NCBI GenBank assembly: GCA_964630925.1
Contig: CAZVZK010000006.1
Coordinates: 68,681-132,680 of the forward strand
Length of the DNA stretch: 64,000 nucleotides
Origin: RGDT01 sp964630925
GTDB taxonomy: Bacteria; Planctomycetota; Planctomycetia; Gemmatales; Gemmataceae
Direction of reading: 5' to 3'
Below the pieces are notes generated by a model. That model was not told the DNA's origin and ran no database searches. It was given only the letters and a program-made list of their open reading frames with translations. Below are positions 38,893 to 48,055 of this stretch, one piece after another. The translations under genes were made by a program, and so were the position numbers. Each line of letters begins with the position of its first letter. Positions within the stretch are counted from its first letter, which is position 1.

Positions 38893-39848
38893 GCCGCGCC
38901 CCGACCATCGCCGTCGAGGTGGCGTCCGTCGCGCAGGTGACGGCTCTCATCAAGGAGTTCACCCTCGTCCGGGCCGACGGGGGCGAGCTGCCGGCCTTCT
39001 CGGGCGGCAGCCACATCATCGTCGTCCTGCGCCGGCACGACCGGACGTTCCGCAACCCGTACTCGCTCCTCGGGCCGACGGGTGATCGGTGGAGCTACCG
39101 GATCGCCGTCCGGCTCCATGACGACGGCCGGGGCGGCTCCCGATTCCTGCACGAGGAGGTGTCGGCCGGCACGCGCCTCGACATCTCCCACCCGGTGAAC
39201 CTGTTCCCGCTGGCGAAGTTGGCACGCCGGCACGTCTTCATCGCGGGCGGCGTCGGCATCACGCCGATCCTGGCCCTCATCGACGACGCCGAGGCCGCCG
39301 GCGTGCCCTGGGAGCTGCACTACCGCACGCGCGGGCCGGAGCACGCCCACTACGGCCACGCCCTCCGCGAACGCCACGGCGAGCGCGTCCGCCTCTCCCA
39401 CAGCGCGGACGGCCCGCATGATGTCGGCGCCATCCTGGCCGGCCGCCCGCTGGGGACGCACGTCTACACCTGCGGCCCTGCGGGGATGATCGACGCGGTG
39501 GCGCGTGCGGCGCGGGCCGCCGGTTGGCCTGCCAGCAACGTCCACTCCGAGGAGTTCGCCGCCCCGCCCGTGGGCGAGCCGTTCGACGTGATCCTCGCGC
39601 GGTCGGGGCTGACGACGCGCGTGCAGCCGGGCAGGAGTCTGCTGGAGGCCATCGAGGCGCTGGGCGTCGCCGCCCCGTACCTGTGCCGGGGCGGGGTGTG
39701 CGGCGAGTGCGAGACGGGCGTGCTGGAGCTGGAGGGCGAGCTGCTGCACCACGACCACTGGCTCTCCGACGCGGACAAGGCCGGCGGCCGCAAGATCATG
39801 CCCTGCGTGTCGCGTGCGCGCTGCACGCGCCTCGTTCTCGACCGTTGA
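38889..39848 (+). CDS. PDR/VanB-type ferredoxin reductase, N-demethylase reductase subunit
   Basis: 319 residues. A flavin-binding barrel (RTFRNPYSLLGPTGDRWSYR), an NAD(P)H domain (VFIAGGVGITPILALIDDAE, then YTCGPAGMIDAVAR) and a C-terminal plant-type 2Fe-2S domain (YLCRGGVCGECETG, later PCVSRARC) are in the phthalate-dioxygenase-reductase order. It should pass electrons from NAD(P)H through flavin and the cluster to the haem subunit encoded next. The start codon overlaps the stop of the permease-DmmA fusion (ATGA at 38889-38892), giving tight stoichiometric coupling. It corresponds to the beta/DmmB-like component of known systems. Confidence 0.9.
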   Translation: MSRAPTIAVEVASVAQVTALIKEFTLVRADGGELPAFSGGSHIIVVLRRHDRTFRNPYSLLGPTGDRWSYRIAVRLHDDGRGGSRFLHEEVSAGTRLDISHPVNLFPLAKLARRHVFIAGGVGITPILALIDDAEAAGVPWELHYRTRGPEHAHYGHALRERHGERVRLSHSADGPHDVGAILAGRPLGTHVYTCGPAGMIDAVARAARAAGWPASNVHSEEFAAPPVGEPFDVILARSGLTTRVQPGRSLLEAIEALGVAAPYLCRGGVCGECETGVLELEGELLHHDHWLSDADKAGGRKIMPCVSRARCTRLVLDR

Positions 39849-39857
39849 GGGATCACG

Positions 39858-40871
39858 ATGCCCATCGCATTCAAGCCGGATGAGACGTATCGCGGGGACT
39901 TCTCCTTCCGCAACAGCCCCGAGGCGATCCGTCGCTTCCCGTTCCCGTTCGCGGAGGACACCTACGCCTACGCGGTGAACATCGAGCCGCACGCCGGCGG
40001 GCCGCCCGGCTCGGTGTTTGAGCATCCCATCGACGTCGACGAGCATTACATCGCCGAGTGCCGCGAGCGGGCGCTCTGCCTGGAGAGGCCGGGCCGCTAC
40101 CTGGCGCTGCCGCACATGATGGCGGCGCAGTGGGACGTGCTGGAGCTGATCCTCACGGGCCTGGCACGCGACTACCCGGATCACTTCCGGCTGGAGCGGG
40201 CGGGGGCGCGGTGGCGCTGGCACAACGGGCCGCTGGGCCTCGACGACGGATTCACGTTCGGCGACCCGGCGACGCTGCCCCATGAGCCGCTGGAGTACGC
40301 GACGCGGCAGGCGCAAGGGGACTGGTGCGTCCTCGACCAACGCGACGGCGACCTGTGGATGGACGCCGGCATGGTCACGACGCAGGCGGACTGGTCGCTG
40401 GAGTTCGACCTCGGCATGAGCTTCATGGAGTGGCACGGCCCGGTGCCCGTGGCCCACGAGCTGGGGGTGTTCACCAGGGCGCTCAAGTTCCTGCTCAACC
40501 TGCGCGTCGGGCAGCCGGTGCGGCGGCTCAACTGGACGATGACGGTCCACCCGCGTCTGGACACGTCACCGGAGCAGTACCCGCACTGGGGCCGGGACCG
40601 CGCGTCCGTGACCCCGGAGAACGTCGGCGACATCGTCCACCTGCGCGTCGAGCTTCAGGCGCTGTGGCGCCTGCCGCGCAGCAACGCCATTGTGTTCAGC
40701 ATCCGCTGCTACCTGATCGCCCTGCACGAGCTGGCCACGGTGCCTGGGTGGGGCCGACGCCTGCACCGCGTACTGAAGACGCTGCACCCGGCGCTCGTGG
40801 AGTACAAGGGCCTGACGCGCTACCGCGACACCGCCGTCGGCTGGCTGGCTCGCTCCGAGGACGGTGTCTGA
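39858..40871 (+). CDS. DUF3445 haem-dependent oxidative N-demethylase alpha subunit
   Basis: 337 residues. The family (DUF3445) is the haem/PAS-fold catalytic subunit that demethylates dimethylamine to methylamine and formaldehyde using O2 and reducing equivalents. Visible features include ALPHMMAAQWDVLELILTGL, RWRWHNGPLGLDDGFTFGDP, QGDWCVLDQRDGDLWMDAGM and RNA-free, soluble composition throughout. The C-terminal part has LRVELQALWRLPRSNAIVFS and LARSEDGV at the end. The GAGG at 39847-39850 serves ATG 39858. Nine nt separate it from the reductase gene. The THF-linked fourth subunit of the Pseudomonas enzyme is not encoded nearby. Secondary-amine specificity is inferred. Confidence 0.88.
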   Translation: MPIAFKPDETYRGDFSFRNSPEAIRRFPFPFAEDTYAYAVNIEPHAGGPPGSVFEHPIDVDEHYIAECRERALCLERPGRYLALPHMMAAQWDVLELILTGLARDYPDHFRLERAGARWRWHNGPLGLDDGFTFGDPATLPHEPLEYATRQAQGDWCVLDQRDGDLWMDAGMVTTQADWSLEFDLGMSFMEWHGPVPVAHELGVFTRALKFLLNLRVGQPVRRLNWTMTVHPRLDTSPEQYPHWGRDRASVTPENVGDIVHLRVELQALWRLPRSNAIVFSIRCYLIALHELATVPGWGRRLHRVLKTLHPALVEYKGLTRYRDTAVGWLARSEDGV

Positions 40872-40902
40872 TACACGCGCCGTGTGAGGGAGGCCCAATT
40901 CT

Positions 40903-41012
40903 GGGTGGCCGGGGTCGGGCTCTGGCGACCCCGGAACAGGGCACTTGACTGAACGCCATGACCATCCGAGGAGTCTGAACCGTGGTCGCCAGAGCCCGAC
41001 CCCCGGCCACCC
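40903..41012. repeat. Palindromic element, GTGGCCGGGGTCGG family (copy 2)
   Basis: The left arm at 40903-40930 (GGGTGGCCGGGGTCGGGCTC then TGGCGACC) is complementary to the right arm at 40984-41012 with a single-base indel; the loop is 53 nt. It follows the N-demethylase operon by 31 nt and could also act as a transcription terminator. It shares sequence with 29239-29367. Confidence 0.85.
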
Positions 41013-41067
41013 GCAGACGGGGCACCCGCACCGGCGCGTGGGGGAGCGATTCCGTATCCTGCGAGGC

Positions 41068-42441
41068 ATGGACCATGCCTTCCAGCTCCTCGCGCTCGCA
41101 TTCCGTGACGCCCCCGTGCCCGGCACCGGCGTCAACTTCACGCTCCAGCTCGCCGTCATGCTGGCCGCCATCGCCATCGGCGCCCGCGCCGGCGGCGTGG
41201 GGCGTGGGGCGTGGGGCGCCGTCGGCGTCGCCGTGCTGTGCTTCGGCTTCGGCGCCGAGCCGGGCAAGCCGCCCATCGACGTGATGCTCATCATCCTGGC
41301 GGTGATCACGGCGGCGTCGGCCCTGGAGGCGGCGGGCGGGATCGACCTGCTCGTCCGCCTCGCCGAGAAGGCGATCCGCAGCGACCCGCGGCGCATCACG
41401 CTCATCGCCCCCCTGGTGACGTTCGCGTTCACCTTCTGCGCCGGCACCAGCCACGTCATCTACCCGCTGCTCCCGGTGATCGCGGAAGTCGCCCGCGAGA
41501 ACGGCGTCCGCCCGGAGCGGCCCCTGTCCGTCTCCGTCATCTCATCGCAGATCGCCATCACCGCCTCGCCGGTGTCGGCGGCCACGGCGGCCATGCTCGT
41601 CCTGCTGGAGCAGAGCGGCTCGGGCCTGGGCCTGATGTCATTGCTGGCCGTCACCGTGCCCGCGTCGCTGCTGGCCGTCGTGGTGGCGTCGTTCATCCAG
41701 TCGTTCGTGGGCGTCGAATTGGCCGACGACCCGGAGTACCGCAGGCGGGTTGCGGAGGGGCAGATCGGTCCCGCCGACCACAACGCGAAGAAGGAGCTGC
41801 CGGCCGGCGCGGCGCTGAGTGCGGCGTTGTTCGTGGCCGGCGTGGTGCTGGTGGTGCTGTACGGCGCGATGAAGCCGCTGGCCCGTGACGGGGGCAGGCA
41901 CCTGCCGTCGATGCCGGCGGTGATCCAGATGGTGATGTTCGGCGTGACGGCGGTCATCCTGCTCCTGTGCCGGCCGAGGGCGGAGGAGCTGCCGCGGACG
42001 AACGCGGCGCAGGCGGGGTCGGTGGCGCTGGTGACGATCCTGGGCATCGCGTGGCTGGGCGACACGTTCCTCGGCGCGAACCGCGGGGCGCTGGTGGGCG
42101 GGCTGCGGGGGATGTCCGAGGCGTACCCGCCGCTGTTCGCCGTGGGCCTCTTCGTGGCGTCGATCTTCCTGCTCAGTCAGGCGGCGACGGTGGGGGCGTT
42201 GATGCCGCTGGGCTTCACGCTGGGGCTGCCCGCGCCGGTGCTGATGGCGATGACGCCGGCGGTGAACGGCTACTTCGTGCTGCCGAACTACGGCACCATC
42301 GTGGCGGCGATCCAGCTCGACCGCACGGGGACGACGGGCATCGGGCGCTGGGTGCTGAACCACTCGTTCCAACTGCCGGGGCTGGTGACGACGGCCCTGG
42401 CGGTGGTGTTCGGGCTGCTGATCGTGCGGGCGTGGTTGTGA
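41068..42441 (+). CDS. DcuA/DcuB-type C4-dicarboxylate transporter
   Basis: 457 residues, about the usual 440. The protein is hydrophobic throughout, with signature segments LQLAVMLAAIAIGARAGGVG, GKPPIDVMLIILAVITAASA, CAGTSHVIYPLLPVIAEVAR and SVISSQIAITASPVSAATAA. It ends in LPNYGTIVAAIQLDRTGTTG and a final helix, all typical of the Dcu family, which exchanges fumarate, malate or aspartate with succinate in anaerobic metabolism. ATG 41068 is chosen over a frame open from 40945, which lies within the palindrome. Substrate assignment beyond C4-dicarboxylates is not possible. Confidence 0.92.
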   Translation: MDHAFQLLALAFRDAPVPGTGVNFTLQLAVMLAAIAIGARAGGVGRGAWGAVGVAVLCFGFGAEPGKPPIDVMLIILAVITAASALEAAGGIDLLVRLAEKAIRSDPRRITLIAPLVTFAFTFCAGTSHVIYPLLPVIAEVARENGVRPERPLSVSVISSQIAITASPVSAATAAMLVLLEQSGSGLGLMSLLAVTVPASLLAVVVASFIQSFVGVELADDPEYRRRVAEGQIGPADHNAKKELPAGAALSAALFVAGVVLVVLYGAMKPLARDGGRHLPSMPAVIQMVMFGVTAVILLLCRPRAEELPRTNAAQAGSVALVTILGIAWLGDTFLGANRGALVGGLRGMSEAYPPLFAVGLFVASIFLLSQAATVGALMPLGFTLGLPAPVLMAMTPAVNGYFVLPNYGTIVAAIQLDRTGTTGIGRWVLNHSFQLPGLVTTALAVVFGLLIVRAWL

Positions 42442-42471
42442 ATCCCTCTCGATTCGCCGCCGCCCCCGCGG

Positions 42472-42477
42472 TATAAC
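42472..42477 (+). promoter_or_regulatory. Putative -10 element TATAAC
   Basis: TATAAC lies 24 nt before ATG 42502 of the glycosyltransferase gene. Confidence 0.4.
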
Positions 42478-42501
42478 CGGCGCCGGCACGGAGGCCGGCC
42501 C

Positions 42502-43257
42502 ATGCTCAACGTACGCGCGGAGACGGTGATCGCTGCTCGGGGGCAACGCGTCCTCGTCGGCCTGGCCACCTACCGCGAGCGCGAGAATCTGGAGACGCTC
42601 CTGCCCGGCATCCGGGCCTGGGCGCCGCACGCCGACGTCCTCGTCGTCGACGACAATTCGCCCGACGGCACCGCCGACTTCGTGCGTGCGATGGGCCGCA
42701 AGGACCCGCGTGTCCGACTGCTGCTGCGGGCAGGCAAGCTCGGCCTGGGGACGGCCATCCTGGCGGCGATGCGCTACGCCATCGACGGCGGATACGACCT
42801 GTTCGTCAACATGGACGCCGACCTGAGCCACAACCCGGCCCACCTCCCGGCCATCCTCGGCGGCATGGGCCGCCACGACGTGATGATCGGCTCGCGCTAC
42901 GTCCCCGGCGGGCGCACCGTCGATTGGCCGCTGAGCCGACGGGTCATCAGCCGCTGCGTCAACCTGCTGACGCGCTTCCTGTTCCGCTTCCGGGCGAAGG
43001 ACCTGAGCGGCGGCTACCGCTGCTACCGGGTGAGCAAGCTGCGCGAGGCGGGGCTGGATCGGACGCGGTCGCTGGGCTACTCGTTCATGCAGGAGGTGCT
43101 GTACCGCTGCAAGCGGGCCGGCTGCCGCATCGGCGAGACGCCCATCGTCTTCGAGGAGCGCCGGGCCGGGTCGAGCAAGGTGAACGTGATGGAGTCGCTG
43201 CGCTCACTGGGCCTGCTGCTGTCGCTCGGCGTGCCCGCGTTCTTCGGCGGCGAGTGA
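42502..43257 (+). CDS. Polyprenol-phosphate glycosyltransferase (GT2, DPM1-like)
   Basis: 251 residues. The GT-A fold motifs are VLVGLATYRERENLETLLPG, VLVVDDNSPDGTADFV and the metal-binding FVNMDADLSHNPAHLPAIL. MIGSRYVPGGRTVDWPLSRR and the acceptor region DLSGGYRCYRVSKL follow. This matches dolichol/undecaprenyl-phosphate mannosyl- or glucosyltransferases, which make lipid-linked sugars for envelope glycans or protein glycosylation. It lacks the C-terminal membrane-helix pair of some homologues, so it acts as a soluble or peripheral membrane enzyme. The sugar is not determinable from sequence. Confidence 0.92.
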   Translation: MLNVRAETVIAARGQRVLVGLATYRERENLETLLPGIRAWAPHADVLVVDDNSPDGTADFVRAMGRKDPRVRLLLRAGKLGLGTAILAAMRYAIDGGYDLFVNMDADLSHNPAHLPAILGGMGRHDVMIGSRYVPGGRTVDWPLSRRVISRCVNLLTRFLFRFRAKDLSGGYRCYRVSKLREAGLDRTRSLGYSFMQEVLYRCKRAGCRIGETPIVFEERRAGSSKVNVMESLRSLGLLLSLGVPAFFGGE

Positions 43258-43331
43258 GCGGCGTGGCGCGCGCGTCGTCTCGCGAGGCGCCCGGCTCAAC
43301 CCGGTCCACCCGGCTTCGGGGCGGGTGCGCG

Positions 43332-43784
43332 TCACCCGCCCAGCTCCGCCTGGATGTCCTGGAGGATGCGCACCTCCTCGGCGGTGTACTCCCGGCACTC
43401 CGGCGAGCCCCCCTTGCCGCCCAGACGCAGCACGATCAGGAAGGTCTTCAGCACCTTCAGGTAGTTCTTGTCGCGGAGCTTGTCCTCGTCGCCCGCCGCG
43501 TAGGCCCGGATGAGGCCGAGGCCCATCGAGTGGTCGTCCAGATCGGGCGGGACGGGCCGCTTCAGGAACCGCCGCGCCCGCACGAGCAGCGACAGGTCGG
43601 CCATGTCGGGCAGGGCCGCCCCGGGGTGCGTCTCGGCGATGACGCGCATTGCCGGCTCCTCGACGGGGCCGGGGCCGACGGGGAACTCGGTGCGGCAGCC
43701 GCGGCAGCGGATCAGGCGCCCGGCCACGTTGTCCGGCGCGATGCCCTCCTTGCCGCATCCGGGGCAGACGACACGGATACCCAC
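43332..43784 (-). CDS. Zinc-ribbon protein of unknown function
   Basis: 150 residues from GTG 43784. The N-terminus is a zinc ribbon (VVCPGCGKEGIAPDNVAG then RLIRCRGCRTEF) of the type found in many planctomycete small proteins. The remainder is charged and helical, with ADLSLLVRARRFLKRPVPPD and YLKVLKTFLIVLRL, and ends EEVRILQDIQAELGG. The start is uncertain since the frame remains open upstream into the CxxCH gene. It lies 14 nt downstream of that gene, same strand, and is probably co-transcribed. Confidence 0.75.
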   Translation of the reverse strand: MGIRVVCPGCGKEGIAPDNVAGRLIRCRGCRTEFPVGPGPVEEPAMRVIAETHPGAALPDMADLSLLVRARRFLKRPVPPDLDDHSMGLGLIRAYAAGDEDKLRDKNYLKVLKTFLIVLRLGGKGGSPECREYTAEEVRILQDIQAELGG

Positions 43785-43798
43785 TGTCCCACCCCCCC

Positions 43799-46627
43799 TC
43801 ACTTGCACGCCCGCAGGAACGCCACCAGGTCCGCCAATTCCCGGCGCGTCAGCACCTTGTCCATCCCCGCCGGCATGATCGACACCTTGCCCGGCTGGAT
43901 GTCCTCGATGTCGCCGCGGGCCACGCGTACCTCCTCCGTCGCGCTCACCGTCAACACCACCTCCGCCGCCGTCTCCGACTTGATGACGCCGCTGAACGTC
44001 GTGCCCTTCGCCGTGCGCACGGACACCGGCTCGTAGCTGCGCACGAAGCTGGCGCTGGGGTGGACGATGGCCTCCAGCAGGTCGCGCTCCGAGCGGATGC
44101 GGGCGATGCGCGTCAGGTCCGGCCCGACCTTGCCGCCCAGGTAGCCGATGGCGTGGCATGAGGCGCACGCCGCCTTCGCGCTGTTGAACACCGCCCGCCC
44201 GCGCACCTCGTCGCCCTTGCCCAGCGAGGCCAGCAGCTTCTCCAGATCCTCCGCCTGCCGCGCCGCCCCGGCATCCAATTCGGCGACGAGGGACGCCACC
44301 TCCTTCTGCACCGCCGCGGGCATCTTGCCGAGGGCCTCGCGGACCTGCTGTGGACGCAGGGACGACCTCACCGCCGACTTGCGGACGCCCGCGATCACCT
44401 CGCGGCCCACCGTCTCATCCGTCGAGGTTGCGAACGCCGCGAGGAGCCTGCCCAGCTCCATCGGCCCGGCGGCCGGCAAGGCGCGGGCGAGGGCGAGACG
44501 CTGCTCGGCGGTCAACGTCGCCGAGGCCAGGACGTAGGCGGCACGCGAGCGCGTCGCCACGTCGGCGTCGGCCTTGATGTGGTCGAGGGCGAGGGCGAAC
44601 ACCTTGCCCGAGAGCGGGCCGGGCTGGGCGGCGCGCAGGCGGACCAGGGCCGGGCGCCTCTCGTCGCCCGCAAGCCGCGCCAGCGCGGCCTTCGTGGCGG
44701 CGGACGGAGGCAGGGCGAGGGCCGCCGACACGACGCCGTTGTCCAGATGGGCCAACGCGAGGGCGACGGGCTCGCCCCACTCCGCGGGCAGCGTCTTGAG
44801 GCCCGTCGCGGCCATCGCAGCCAGGACCTGCTGGTGGGTCACAACGTCGCCGCCGTGAAGGCGCGAGGCCAGCATCTTCCGAACCTCGGGGCTGCCGCCG
44901 AAGCGTCGCAGGCGGGCCAGCACCTCCGGACGGCCCAGCCGCCCCCGTAACTCCTTCGCAAGATCGTCCCCCCAATCCCCGTGCCTCCCCGCGATCCACC
45001 ATGCCGTCTCGGCGAGATCCCCGTCGAGATGGCGCAGGACGACCTCGGAGGCGATGCCGCCCGGCATCTGCTCCAGCGCGATCAGCGCCGCCCGCCGCGC
45101 CGCCGGCGGGCCGCCCAGTGCCTCGTCCAAGGGGGCACGCCGGCCGCCCTCGATGAGGGCGAAAATGAGCGAGTGGGTCAGAATGTCGTCCGCCGGGCCG
45201 CGCACCCCCTCCAGGAGCGCCCCCGACGAATCGCCGCCGATCCGCCCCAGCGCCTCCGCCGCCGCCCGCTGGTTGTGCGGATGCCGCGAATCCTTCACGA
45301 TCTCCCGCAACCGCCCAAGCGCCTTCCCGTCCCGCCACAGGCTGACGGCGTGGATGGCCGCCTGCCGCACCTCCGGGTCCTTGTCGGACAGCTTGCCACG
45401 GATGAACGCCCGCTCCACCTCGCCCTCCTTGCGGCAGGCCGCCCACACCTCGTCCGTCGGGTGCTTGATCCGCCCGCCCTTCGCGCCCTTCCTCCGCACG
45501 CGGTAGATCGCCCCCAGCACCTCCGGCTTCAGCAGCTGCGACGTGGGGCAGCACAGCTTGTACCACCCTCCGGTGTCGATCACGATCAGGCTCCCGTCCG
45601 CGTCCTCGATCACGTCCGTCGGGTGGAAGTCCTTGTTGTCGCTGACGAGGAAATCCGTGTCGAGCGTCGTGAACGTCGCCCCCTTCGGCGTCAACACATG
45701 CCGCGTCACCTTGTGCATGTTGAACAGGCAGCAGAAGACGTTGTCGGCGTACTCCGGGCCGAACGCCGATGCCCCGTAGCGGTGCAGCCCGCACGGCGCC
45801 GCCGCCCCCAGGTGCGTCATCACCGGCATCAGGTGCGGTGACGTGCGGACGTGCCCGTCGAGGACGCCGTGGTCCTTCCCGTACACGCCGCCGTAGACCG
45901 CGTGCAGGATGCCGTCGCGCAGCCCGCCGGCGGGGTGCTGGATGAAGGTGCAGCTCACCAGACGCTCGCCCCCGCGCGTGAACACGACATCGACCGGGTT
46001 GTCCATCCCGCCGGTCATGACGGCTTCGACGCCGGAACCATCGGGCCGGGCGCGGAAGATGTGCGAAGCCCGCGTCACGAGGTCCGGCCTGCCGGGCCGC
46101 CTGTGCCGCTGCTCGGCGAACGCCCCCTTGGTCCAGTAGATCCACCCGTCCGGCCCGGCGTAAGGCCCATGCAGGTCGTTGGCGCAGCCGGTCAGCGTCT
46201 TGCCGTCGTACCACTCCTCGCGTTTGTCCGCGACGCCCGTCCCCTTGGTGTCGGTGAACTTCCAGATCGACGGCGGCGCGCCCACGTACACCGAGCCGTC
46301 CTTCCACATCACCCCCTGCGGCAGCATGAGCTTGTCCGCGAACACCGTCATCGCCGTGAAGACGCCGCCCCTGGCGGTCAGCCTCAACAGGCGGTGCGGC
46401 CTGTCGGCGAGCTGCTTCTTGACGGGGTCGTTGGTGCCGGACACCTCGGTGACGTAGAGGTTGCCGGCGTCGTCGAACGCCGCCGCGACTGGCCGCTTGA
46501 CCAGCCCGGGCGTGGTGGCCAATTCGATGGTGAAGCCGGCGGGGAGGGTGAAGGTGTGTCCGTTGAGGTGGACTCGTTCGGTGCCGGTCGGCCCGGCGGC
46601 GAGGACGGCGAGGAGGAGGAGAGTCAT
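43799..46627 (-). CDS. PVC-type CxxCH haem-binding protein with sorbosone-dehydrogenase-like propeller
   Basis: 942 residues from ATG 46627, opening a signal peptide (MTLLLLAVLAAGPTG). Residues about 20-400 form a TIGR02604-type beta-propeller (putative membrane-bound dehydrogenase N-terminal domain), with VAAAFDDAGNLYVTEVSGTN and VDVVFTRGGERLVSCTFIQH. HEAT-like helical repeats fill about 430-790 (IHAVSLWRDGKALGRLREIV). A TIGR02603-type cytochrome domain follows with CASCH at 821-825 (CxxCH covalent haem site), ending LADLVAFLRACK. Such proteins are abundant in Planctomycetes and Verrucomicrobia and are thought to oxidise carbohydrates in the periplasm. The substrate is unknown. Confidence 0.93.
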   Translation of the reverse strand: MTLLLLAVLAAGPTGTERVHLNGHTFTLPAGFTIELATTPGLVKRPVAAAFDDAGNLYVTEVSGTNDPVKKQLADRPHRLLRLTARGGVFTAMTVFADKLMLPQGVMWKDGSVYVGAPPSIWKFTDTKGTGVADKREEWYDGKTLTGCANDLHGPYAGPDGWIYWTKGAFAEQRHRRPGRPDLVTRASHIFRARPDGSGVEAVMTGGMDNPVDVVFTRGGERLVSCTFIQHPAGGLRDGILHAVYGGVYGKDHGVLDGHVRTSPHLMPVMTHLGAAAPCGLHRYGASAFGPEYADNVFCCLFNMHKVTRHVLTPKGATFTTLDTDFLVSDNKDFHPTDVIEDADGSLIVIDTGGWYKLCCPTSQLLKPEVLGAIYRVRRKGAKGGRIKHPTDEVWAACRKEGEVERAFIRGKLSDKDPEVRQAAIHAVSLWRDGKALGRLREIVKDSRHPHNQRAAAEALGRIGGDSSGALLEGVRGPADDILTHSLIFALIEGGRRAPLDEALGGPPAARRAALIALEQMPGGIASEVVLRHLDGDLAETAWWIAGRHGDWGDDLAKELRGRLGRPEVLARLRRFGGSPEVRKMLASRLHGGDVVTHQQVLAAMAATGLKTLPAEWGEPVALALAHLDNGVVSAALALPPSAATKAALARLAGDERRPALVRLRAAQPGPLSGKVFALALDHIKADADVATRSRAAYVLASATLTAEQRLALARALPAAGPMELGRLLAAFATSTDETVGREVIAGVRKSAVRSSLRPQQVREALGKMPAAVQKEVASLVAELDAGAARQAEDLEKLLASLGKGDEVRGRAVFNSAKAACASCHAIGYLGGKVGPDLTRIARIRSERDLLEAIVHPSASFVRSYEPVSVRTAKGTTFSGVIKSETAAEVVLTVSATEEVRVARGDIEDIQPGKVSIMPAGMDKVLTRRELADLVAFLRACK

Positions 46628-46903
46628 GGAGGCGGCCCTCGGGGGATAAGGGCATGCTACGCGCCCTCGGGCGCCGCCGCCAGTTACGAGTGCTCTGCCC
46701 AGAGGATCAGAGGAATCCGACGCACCCGGCGGTGAGAGTCGGGGGGGGGTCACCGTCTTAGGTAGGAACATGCTGGGGTGTGGATTCGTTGATCCATTCT
46801 CCCCGCCTCATCGGCCGGCGCCCCCGGCCGACCCACCCCATTGCGCGCCCCTCACCGGCGGGGCCGTCCGTTCTTCTTCCTCATCGTCCCGAGAGGTACT
46901 TTC

Positions 46904-48025
46904 ATGCCTGTCCTTGTTCCCCGGGCGTCGCGCCCCTGCCGCTCCGCGTTCACGCTGATCGAGCTGCTGGTGGTCATCGCCATCATCGCGATCCTGATCG
47001 GCCTCTTGCTGCCCGCCGTCCAGAAGGTGCGGTACGCCGCGGCACGGATGAGCAGCAGCAACAACCTCAAGCAGTTGGTGCTGGCCTCCCACTCCTACCA
47101 CGATGCCTGCTACTATCTCCCGACCAACGGCTCCGGCAATGCGAGCAACGCGGACCACGCATCGGGCTCGTGGGCGTACCAGATCCTGCCCTATATCGAG
47201 CAGAAGCAGGTCTTCGACACCCAGCCGTCCACCACGCCGCTGACCACGCCCGTCCGCACCCTGCTGTGCCCGCTGCGGGGCCGGCCCGGCTTCTACACCG
47301 GCGTCACCGGCACGCCCGTCCTGGGCAGGATCGATATCTACGACACCAGCACCTGGACCGTCACGCAGGCGATCCCCTTCACCGCCAACCCCGGCTCGCC
47401 CTACCGCTACAACTACTCTCCGGGCAGCTACAGCATCTACATGTTCAACGGCCCGGTCACCATCGACTTCTGGCTGACCGGCCAGTCGGCCCCGTGGGTC
47501 TCCTACTCCAGCTCGAACAGCTCCGGCCTTTCCGTCGGCCTGGGTGCCGGCGGCAACGACTACTTCATCATCACCGCCAGTGGGAGCGGCAGCGGCTCCG
47601 AGACCGGCCCGGCAACCGATTTCGCCATCAACCCCTACATCAACAGCTCCTCCGCCGGCTCCCTCAACACCGCCAACACCCGCCGCACCCTCAGCCAGAT
47701 CAGCGACGGCACATCGAACACCGTCCTCCTCGGCCACATGTATGTCCCCGTCGCGGAGTACCGCAACACGACGGCCTCCCTCACCAACGGCCGTGTGTCC
47801 ATCTTCGCCGGCGGCACGAACGGCACCGGCCGAAACGGCCTGGGCGACTCGGCCACCACCTGGCAGCGTGACGGCACGGCGGCCGCCGTGAATCAGTGGG
47901 GCAGCCCCATGCCGGAGGGCGGCCTGATGGGCATGGCCGATGGCAGCGTGCGTTTGGTGACCTACGGCACGCCCCTGCGTGCCATGCTGATCCCCGACGA
48001 CGGACAGACCGGTAACGTCCCCTGA
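46904..48025 (+). CDS. DUF1559 pseudopilin-like secreted protein
   Basis: 373 residues from ATG 46904. The prepilin-type leader has the cleavage/methylation motif SAFTLIELLVVIAIIAILIG followed by LLLPAVQKVR and AARMSSSNNLKQLVLA. The C-terminal DUF1559 (SBP_bac_10) region includes TLSQISDGTSNTVLLGHMYV and GGLMGMADGSVRLVTYGT. These proteins are the most expanded pseudopilin family in planctomycetes; assembly by a type II secretion-like system is assumed. A terminator follows at 48056. Confidence 0.94.
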   Translation: MPVLVPRASRPCRSAFTLIELLVVIAIIAILIGLLLPAVQKVRYAAARMSSSNNLKQLVLASHSYHDACYYLPTNGSGNASNADHASGSWAYQILPYIEQKQVFDTQPSTTPLTTPVRTLLCPLRGRPGFYTGVTGTPVLGRIDIYDTSTWTVTQAIPFTANPGSPYRYNYSPGSYSIYMFNGPVTIDFWLTGQSAPWVSYSSSNSSGLSVGLGAGGNDYFIITASGSGSGSETGPATDFAINPYINSSSAGSLNTANTRRTLSQISDGTSNTVLLGHMYVPVAEYRNTTASLTNGRVSIFAGGTNGTGRNGLGDSATTWQRDGTAAAVNQWGSPMPEGGLMGMADGSVRLVTYGTPLRAMLIPDDGQTGNVP

Positions 48026-48055
48026 CGCCGCGACGTCAGCTCGCCACGCCCACCC

